9,514 nt of DNA from an uncultured Collinsella sp. (lineage in GTDB: Bacteria; Actinomycetota; Coriobacteriia; Coriobacteriales; Coriobacteriaceae), in contig URNK01000062.1 in the NCBI GenBank assembly GCA_900549195.1, positions 1 to 9,514 on the forward strand. The letters run 5' to 3'. The notes beneath the pieces are model-generated. The model was not told where the DNA came from. It searched no databases and saw nothing but the letters and a program-made list of their open reading frames with translations. Position 1 is the first letter of the stretch, and each line of letters starts with the position of its first letter. Below, piece after piece: positions 5,395 through 9,514 of the stretch. The translations under genes and the position numbers were made by a program.

Positions 5395-5400
5395 CCGCCC

Positions 5401-6759
5401 ATGGCAGCAACCGAGCAGCTGTTCAACGTCCGTGAGCGCAAGCGCTTTGAACGCCACGACATTTGGGAGCGCATCGCCGAGAACGGCACGATTTCCGCCG
5501 CGGTTATGGTCATCGCCGCCATCGCCGCCGTCATTTGCGCCAATACCGATGCCTACGAGGCCATCCATCACTTTTTGGAGACCCCGCTGTATGTGGGTCT
5601 GGGCAACCTTACGGCCGGTCTTACCGTTGAGCTTTTCGTCAACGACTTCCTCATGGCGATTTTCTTTTTGTTGGTGGGCATTGAGCTTAAGTACGAGATG
5701 ACGGTCGGCGAGCTCAAGAATCCGCGTCAGGCCATGCTTCCCATGCTGGCGGCCGTGGGCGGCGTCGTCGTTCCTGCCTGCATCTACCTGATCTTTAACC
5801 ATGCCGGCGCCCGCAACGGTTGGGCCATCCCCATGGCAACCGATATTGCCTTTGCGCTGGGCGTGCTGTCGCTTTTGGGCAACCGCGTGCCCAACGGCGT
5901 GCGCGTGTTCTTCTCGACGCTCGCCATCGCCGATGACCTCATCTCCATCGCCGCCATCGCCATCTTCTACGGTCAGAGCCCCAATCCGTTTTGGTTGGGC
6001 GCCGCCGCGCTGGTGACCTGCGCGCTCGTGTGGCTCAACAAGACGCAGCATTACCGCCTCGCCCCGTATTCGGTACTGGGCCTGCTGTTGTGGTTCTGCA
6101 TGTTCAAGAGCGGTGTACATGCCACGCTCGCCGGCGTCATCCTGGCCTTTACCATTCCGGCCAAGTGCGGCGTCAAGCTCGATAGCCTCACCGATTGGTT
6201 GGGCGAGTGCCTGCCGCTGCTTGATGACCGCTACGACGACGAGGCACACATCCTGGGCCAGCATGACTTTACCGTCTCGACCACCAGGGTCGAGCGCGTC
6301 ATGCACCGCGTGACCCCGCCGCTCATCCGCATGGAGCGTCTGATCTCCACGCCGGTCAACTTTGTGATTCTGCCGATCTTTGCGTTCGTGAACGCACAGG
6401 TTCGCCTAGTGGGTGTGGATATGAGCACGCTGCTCACCGACCCGGTGACGCTCGGCGTGTACTTTGGCATGCTGCTGGGCAAGCCGATCGGCATCTTTGG
6501 CATGACGTTTGCCCTGGTTAAGTTTAGGGTCTGCGAGCTGCCGCATAACGTTAACTGGCACATGATTGCCGGTGTGGGCATTCTGGGCGGCATCGGCTTC
6601 ACCATGTCGATCCTCATCAGCGGCCTTGCCTTCCCGACGGCCCAGTTTGAGGTTCTGGCTGCCAAGGCCGCCATCCTTGCCGGTTCGGTCACCGCTGCCG
6701 TGCTCGGTATGATCTACATGAGCGTGGTCTGCAAACACCCCGCGCCCAAGGACGAGTAA
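5401..6759 (+). CDS. nhaA: Na+/H+ antiporter NhaA
   Basis: Inner-membrane antiporter (452 aa) that exports Na+ (or Li+) in exchange for protons, used in pH and salt homeostasis. The core signature is clear: ATDIAFALGVLSLLG with Asp148 (Asp133 of E. coli NhaA), LAIADDL with Asp178-Asp179 (the ion-binding pair Asp163-Asp164), FAFVNA near 327-332, and LGKPIG with Lys361 (Lys300 in E. coli). It is longer than the 388-residue E. coli protein. The N-terminus is extended and charged (1-30). The hydrophilic loop before the ILPIFAFVNA helix (about 253-316) is some 35-40 residues longer and rich in Asp and His, as in other long NhaA proteins. AAAGGAG at 5388-5394 supports the start. The leader carries a terminator-like hairpin, suggesting control by attenuation. 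Confidence 0.97.
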   Translation: MAATEQLFNVRERKRFERHDIWERIAENGTISAAVMVIAAIAAVICANTDAYEAIHHFLETPLYVGLGNLTAGLTVELFVNDFLMAIFFLLVGIELKYEMTVGELKNPRQAMLPMLAAVGGVVVPACIYLIFNHAGARNGWAIPMATDIAFALGVLSLLGNRVPNGVRVFFSTLAIADDLISIAAIAIFYGQSPNPFWLGAAALVTCALVWLNKTQHYRLAPYSVLGLLLWFCMFKSGVHATLAGVILAFTIPAKCGVKLDSLTDWLGECLPLLDDRYDDEAHILGQHDFTVSTTRVERVMHRVTPPLIRMERLISTPVNFVILPIFAFVNAQVRLVGVDMSTLLTDPVTLGVYFGMLLGKPIGIFGMTFALVKFRVCELPHNVNWHMIAGVGILGGIGFTMSILISGLAFPTAQFEVLAAKAAILAGSVTAAVLGMIYMSVVCKHPAPKDE

Positions 6760-6776
6760 GAGCACATACAAGTTTG

Positions 6777-6814
6777 AAAACGCCGCCTGTGAACACCATC
6801 ACAAGCGGCGTTTT
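6777..6814. terminator. Bidirectional terminator between nhaA and the convergent small gene
   Basis: AAAACGCCGC (6777-6786) pairs perfectly with GCGGCGTTTT (6805-6814). After a C/A mismatch the stem continues with TGTGA (6788-6792) and TCACA (6799-6803) around a 6-nt loop. The A-run on one side and T-run on the other make it functional in both directions, which fits its place between two converging genes. Confidence 0.9.
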
Positions 6815-6846
6815 AGTCATTGAGGGGCGTTCTTAAACGACTAGGT

Positions 6847-7101
6847 TTATTCCACGGTGCCGTAGACGGCGCCCCAGCCGTGGGCGGCTAGGGCCGAGTT
6901 GAGCTGGTCGCACAGGGACTGACGATCGTAATAGCCGGGCGGCAGCAGGTTGACGATCTCCATGAGGTCGGGTGCCAGGTCCAAGATCTCGGCCTGCACA
7001 ATCAGGTCCAGGCGGTCAATGGCGCGGCGATCGTAAAACAGTCCGTCGACCAGGCGCTGCAGGTCGCCGAATTCCTCGGCCTGGATCGATCCGTATTCCA
7101 T
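6847..7101 (-). CDS. Small hypothetical protein (84 aa), function unknown
   Basis: I do not recognise this protein. The chosen ATG (7101, reading leftwards) has an excellent Shine-Dalgarno GAGGAGG (7112-7106) 4 nt away; an upstream ATG at 7152 would give 101 residues but lacks such a site. The protein is acidic and has no signal peptide or membrane segment. The first two thirds look helical: residues 8-50 with a regular Leu/Ile pattern, including LFYDRRAIDRLDLIVQAE. Then comes NLLPPGYYDRQSLCDQLN and a C-terminal GWGAVYGTVE. YDRQSLCDQLNSALAAHGW could be a small helical, perhaps winged-helix-like, unit, but that is speculative. It is transcribed divergently from the aminotransferase gene and convergently to nhaA, with the shared terminator downstream. 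The coding-style GC pattern and strong ribosome site support a real gene. Confidence 0.8.
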   Translation of the reverse strand: MEYGSIQAEEFGDLQRLVDGLFYDRRAIDRLDLIVQAEILDLAPDLMEIVNLLPPGYYDRQSLCDQLNSALAAHGWGAVYGTVE

Positions 7102-7203
7102 AGTGCCTCCTCGGGCGCCCCACGCCGGCATGCGCGGCGATTCGTAATTCATTGCGATGGACTTAATCTATCACGGCTTCATAACGTTGCGGCGGTGGCG
7201 GTC

Positions 7204-7209
7204 TATACT
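7204..7209 (+). promoter_or_regulatory. Candidate -10 box for the aminotransferase gene
   Basis: TATACT in the divergent intergenic region, 41 bp upstream of the start codon at 7251. The identical hexamer precedes the tat gene (8994-8999). No clear -35 is seen at the usual distance. The region 7102-7250 must also hold the promoter of the divergent small gene, which I cannot place. Confidence 0.5.
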
Positions 7210-7250
7210 TAGACGAACTGCAACGTACCGCTTCGCGAAAGGTCGCACCC

Positions 7251-8555
7251 ATGCAGACGATCTACCAGAAGATGGAAACCACCGAACTCGATGCCGCCAT
7301 CGAGGCACTCAAAGCCGAGGTCGCCGAGGTCAAGGCCAAAGGCCTGGCGCTCGACATGGCCCGCGGCAAGCCGTCGCCCTCCCAGGTGGGCATCTCTCGC
7401 CCCATGCTCGATATCCTCAATGCCGATGCCGATCTGCACGACGGCAACGTCGACTGCTCCAACTACGGTTGCTTTGAGGGCATTCCCTCGGCACGCAAGC
7501 TGGCGGGGGAGTTCCTGGGTTGCCCCGCCGAGCAGACGCTCGTACTGGGTTCGTCGAGCCTGCTGATCGAGCACGATATCGCCGGCATGTTCTGGCGCTG
7601 CGGCTCGTGCGGTAGCGAGCCTTGGGAGGCTTATGAGGCCGCGCATGACGGCAAGAAGGTCAAGTTCCTGTGCCCTGTTCCCGGCTACGACCGCCACTTT
7701 GGCATCACTGCCGACTTGGGTATCGAGAATGTCCCCGTCGCGATGACCGACAACGGCCCCGACATGGACGAGATCGAGCGCTTGGTTGCCGCCGACGACT
7801 CCATCAAGGGCATCTGGTGCGTGCCCAAGTATTCCAACCCCACGGGCATCACCTTTAGCGAGGACACCGTGCGTCGCCTGGTCGAGATGCCCACGGCCGC
7901 GCCCGATTTCCGCATCTTCTGGGACAACGCCTACTGCGTGCACGACCTGTACGACGAGACCGACGAGCTCGCCAACATCTTTGACCTCGCTCGCGCGGCG
8001 GGCACCGAGGACCGCGTGGTGGCCTTTGCATCGACGTCCAAGATCACCTTCCCGGGCGCCGGCATCGGCTTTATCGGTGCGAGCCCCGCGGTTATCGCGG
8101 AGTTCTCCAAGCGCCTGAAGGCCGGCCTCATCAGCGCCGACAAGCTCAACCAGCTGCGCCACGTGCGCTTCCTTCCCACCATCGAGGCGGTCAAGGAGCA
8201 CATGAAAAAGCATGCCGAGTTCCTGCGTCCGCGCTTTGAGGCCGTTGAGCGCAAGCTCACCGAGGGCCTGGGCGATACGGGCTGTGCCACCTGGACGCAC
8301 CCCCGCGGCGGCTACTTTGTAAGCTTCGATGGTCCCGAGGGCTCGGCCCAGAAGGTCGCCGCGCTTTGCGCCGACCTGGGCGTCAAGCTCACGCCGGCCG
8401 GTGCCACCTGGCCCTATGGCAAGGATCCGCGCGATACCAACATCCGCATCGCGCCGAGCTATCCCACGGTCGAGGACCTGGAGGCAGCACTCGACGTACT
8501 GGTGCTGGCCGTCAAGCTCGTCGCTGCCGAGCTTGCTCGTGCCGAGCGCGCCTAA
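7251..8555 (+). CDS. PLP-dependent class I/II aminotransferase, probable aspartate aminotransferase (Rv3722c-like)
   Basis: Cytoplasmic fold-type I aminotransferase (434 aa). The family resembles the Asp_aminotransf group (Pfam PF12897), whose member Rv3722c of Mycobacterium tuberculosis is an aspartate aminotransferase. In that role it would interconvert aspartate plus 2-oxoglutarate with oxaloacetate plus glutamate. Key residues in order: MARGKPSPSQ near 36-45, NYGCFEGIPSARKL (71-84), the cofactor-binding Asn196 in YSNPTGI, Asp225 and Tyr228 in WDNAYCVHD, the Schiff-base Lys264 in ASTSKITFPGAG, and the substrate-carboxylate Arg399 in NIRIAPSYP. Length is typical (about 420-440). GCGAAAGGT (7235-7243) favours ATG 7251 over ATG 7272. 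No terminator is evident after it, only a GC-rich hairpin over the stop codon. An alanine or broader-specificity aminotransferase remains possible. Confidence 0.92.
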   Translation: MQTIYQKMETTELDAAIEALKAEVAEVKAKGLALDMARGKPSPSQVGISRPMLDILNADADLHDGNVDCSNYGCFEGIPSARKLAGEFLGCPAEQTLVLGSSSLLIEHDIAGMFWRCGSCGSEPWEAYEAAHDGKKVKFLCPVPGYDRHFGITADLGIENVPVAMTDNGPDMDEIERLVAADDSIKGIWCVPKYSNPTGITFSEDTVRRLVEMPTAAPDFRIFWDNAYCVHDLYDETDELANIFDLARAAGTEDRVVAFASTSKITFPGAGIGFIGASPAVIAEFSKRLKAGLISADKLNQLRHVRFLPTIEAVKEHMKKHAEFLRPRFEAVERKLTEGLGDTGCATWTHPRGGYFVSFDGPEGSAQKVAALCADLGVKLTPAGATWPYGKDPRDTNIRIAPSYPTVEDLEAALDVLVLAVKLVAAELARAERA

Positions 8556-8569
8556 CGCGCGGCTTCCCG

Positions 8570-8575
8570 TACTAT
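8570..8575 (+). promoter_or_regulatory. Candidate -10 box for the STAS gene
   Basis: TACTAT lies 31 bp before the STAS start codon, just after a hairpin spanning the aminotransferase stop codon (GCGCG 8546-8550 with CGCGC 8556-8560). The -35 is not recognisable, and the STAS gene could instead be read through from the aminotransferase gene 51 bp upstream. Confidence 0.3.
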
Positions 8576-8606
8576 CCGCACTTTCGATACATAAAGGAGC
8601 GTATTT

Positions 8607-8921
8607 ATGGATTTGGGTATTTCCACCAACCCCACGCCGGAGATCTACACCATTAAGGTAACCGGCGAGATCGATATCTCTAACGCCGATAGCCTGCGCA
8701 ATGCCATCGACTTGGCGCTCGAGCAGCCCACTGAGGCCGTTGAGCTCGATTTTGCCCAGGTGAGCTACATCGATTCGACGGGCATTGGCGTGCTCGTGGG
8801 CGCCGCGCACCACGCGGTCGACCACGGTAAGCGCTTTAGCTGCACTAATGTGCAGCCCCAGGTGATGCGCGTGGTTCAGCTGCTGGGCGTCGACCAGGAG
8901 ATTTCGATCACGGCGGCATAA
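8607..8921 (+). CDS. STAS-domain anti-sigma-factor antagonist (SpoIIAA/RsbV family)
   Basis: Single-domain STAS protein (104 aa), the usual length for SpoIIAA/RsbV-type proteins (about 100-117). These bind a serine-kinase anti-sigma factor and free its sigma factor; phosphorylation of one Ser switches them off. The core is intact: beta-strand IYTIKVTGEIDISNA (13-27), then DFAQVSYIDSTGIGVLVGA (48-66) with the phosphorylatable Ser57 in the DSTG motif. The last strand is SCTNVQPQVMRVVQLLGV. AAAGGAG (8593-8599) gives a good start. No RsbW/SpoIIAB-like kinase, PP2C phosphatase or sigma factor lies beside it in this window, so its partner is encoded elsewhere. A role in a stress or envelope regulon is likely but cannot be specified. 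Confidence 0.93.
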   Translation: MDLGISTNPTPEIYTIKVTGEIDISNADSLRNAIDLALEQPTEAVELDFAQVSYIDSTGIGVLVGAAHHAVDHGKRFSCTNVQPQVMRVVQLLGVDQEISITAA

Positions 8922-8970
8922 TCTTTGCCCCCAAAAGGGCGTGCCGTTTGGCATATGTTTGTGATGCGCT

Positions 8971-8999
8971 CGGACGTTTTGGCGTCCGGGCGCTATACT
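8971..8999 (+). promoter_or_regulatory. Candidate tat promoter: inverted repeat plus TATACT
   Basis: TATACT (8994-8999) is a good -10 box 75 bp before the tat start. The place where a -35 should be holds an inverted repeat, CGGACG (8971-8976) N6 CGTCCG (8983-8988), rather than a TTGACA-like element. It may be an operator or activator site, or simply the hairpin that ends STAS transcription. Confidence 0.45.
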
Positions 9000-9042
9000 T
9001 GACCGAATGAATAGACGAGTTCCGGCCGAATGGCGCGGTGCG

Positions 9043-9062
9043 GGCTCGACTCACATCGAGCC
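9043..9062 (+). promoter_or_regulatory. Perfect hairpin directly 5' of the tat Shine-Dalgarno
   Basis: GGCTCGA (9043-9049), loop CTCACA, TCGAGCC (9056-9062) form a perfect 7-bp stem ending 2 nt before GGAGG (9065-9069). This is the same arrangement as in front of EIIB and nhaA. Confidence 0.5.
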
Positions 9063-9074
9063 TTGGAGGTATGT

Positions 9075-9514
9075 GTGTTTGGTATTGGAGAGGGTGAGCT
9101 GGCAATCATCGTGGTCTTCGGCTTTTTGCTGTTTGGCCCGGATAAGCTCCCGCAGATGGGCCGCACGATCGGCCGTGCCATCCGTCAGTTCCGCGAGACG
9201 CAGGAAAAGATGACGGCCGTTGTTCAGTCCGAGATCATCGATCCGGTAAGCGAAGCCGCGTCGGCCCCGGTCAAGCCCAAGAAGGCTGCCGTCGATGACG
9301 ATTCCGATGCGGACGAGGATGCCGTCGAGACGGCCGCGCCCGCAAAGAAGGAGACCTTTGCCGAGCACCGTGCCCGCCTTGCCGCCGAGAAGGCTGCGAG
9401 CGAGGGTGCCACCGAGGGCGAAGGCGCTGCTGATGAGGCCGAGGGCGCCGAGCCCGCCAAGGCCGAGCCTGCCGCTGCCACCGTCGAGCCCGAGTCTGCC
9501 GCAGAGCCGGAGCC
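9075..9514 (+). CDS. Sec-independent translocase subunit TatA/TatB family (3' end outside window)
   Basis: First 146 residues of a Tat export subunit; the frame is still open at the window end. The start is GTG 9075, with GGAGG at 9065-9069; the nearer ATG at 9071 is in another frame and stops after eight codons. The protein opens with MFGIGEGELAIIVVFGFLLFG, a single N-terminal membrane helix (about 8-21). The hinge FGPDKLPQMGR and an amphipathic helix up to about residue 45 follow. Glu8 and the Gly-Pro hinge are TatB-like, while the Phe-Gly before the Pro is TatA-like, so I leave the subunit undecided. From residue 56 the tail is low-complexity, rich in Ala, Glu, Asp and Pro, as in TatA/TatB tails but long. 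It has an SD-adjacent hairpin and its own likely promoter; tatC is often the next gene. Confidence 0.9.
   Translation, partial: MFGIGEGELAIIVVFGFLLFGPDKLPQMGRTIGRAIRQFRETQEKMTAVVQSEIIDPVSEAASAPVKPKKAAVDDDSDADEDAVETAAPAKKETFAEHRARLAAEKAASEGATEGEGAADEAEGAEPAKAEPAAATVEPESAAEPE

Noticed and set aside
5137..6306. 389-codon open frame on the - strand opposite nhaA
   Set aside because: Antisense shadow that crosses the nhaA leader and the ppaC terminator, with skewed composition and no domain.
8929..8942. GCCC/GGGC hairpin after the STAS gene as its terminator
   Set aside because: Only 4 bp of stem and no T-run follow; too weak to call.
7209..8954. Very long open frame (581 codons) on the - strand
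   Set aside because: It lies antisense to the aminotransferase and STAS genes, whose catalytic motifs are intact. The product is a Gly/Ala/Asp/His-rich string typical of the complement of GC-rich coding sequence, with no recognisable domain.
9071..9097. Eight-codon frame from ATG 9071 overlapping the tat start
   Set aside because: The ATG is only 1 nt from GGAGG, too close for initiation, while GTG 9075 has proper spacing and begins a clear Tat helix.

Overview
The window looks like the end of an assembled contig from a GC-rich gut actinobacterium of the Coriobacteriia, with a Collinsella-like genus as the best guess. This rests on the strong GC bias at third codon positions, the mix of actinobacterial-looking genes with a family II (Mn-dependent) pyrophosphatase and a cellobiose-type PTS, and frequent TACCAT/TATACT-like -10 boxes. 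It is an inference; the window has no rRNA or marker gene to confirm it. The first 47 bases are not genomic: they are an untrimmed Illumina/Nextera i7-side adapter, so the first gene is cut by the library insert end and its apparent start is artificial.

Layout. 49-2849 is a beta-glucoside utilisation operon on the + strand: a 5'-truncated GH1 6-phospho-beta-glucosidase, then PTS Lac/cellobiose-family EIIC, EIIB and EIIA. EIIB and EIIA are tightly coupled, whereas EIIC is set apart from EIIB by 161 bp holding two hairpins. A strong intrinsic terminator closes the operon (2907-2945). 3091-4044 is a ROK-family sugar kinase, flanked by two short hairpin repeats that share a loop core (GGGACAGGTT / GGGTCAGGTT). 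4211-5134 is ppaC with its own terminator. 5194-5400 is a structured leader with a second terminator just upstream of nhaA (5401-6759). A bidirectional terminator (6777-6814) separates nhaA from a convergent 84-residue protein of unknown function. A class I/II (Rv3722c-like) aminotransferase, a STAS-domain anti-sigma-factor antagonist and the first 146 codons of a TatA/TatB-type translocase follow on the + strand.

How the genes fit together. EIIA, EIIB and EIIC would import and phosphorylate a beta-glucoside. The GH1 enzyme would split it into glucose-6-phosphate plus glucose (or an aglycone), and the nearby ROK kinase is well placed to phosphorylate the free glucose. The remaining genes are housekeeping (pyrophosphate removal, sodium/proton exchange, amino-acid transamination, sigma-factor control, Tat export) and appear to be separate transcription units.

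The observations most worth following are the nhaA leader (tandem terminator plus mutually exclusive helices), the loop-conserved hairpin repeats around the ROK gene, and the repeated placement of a hairpin directly 5' of Shine-Dalgarno sequences. I see no CRISPR array, tRNA, rRNA, transposase or obvious defence system. Most of the window is ordinary chromosomal content.
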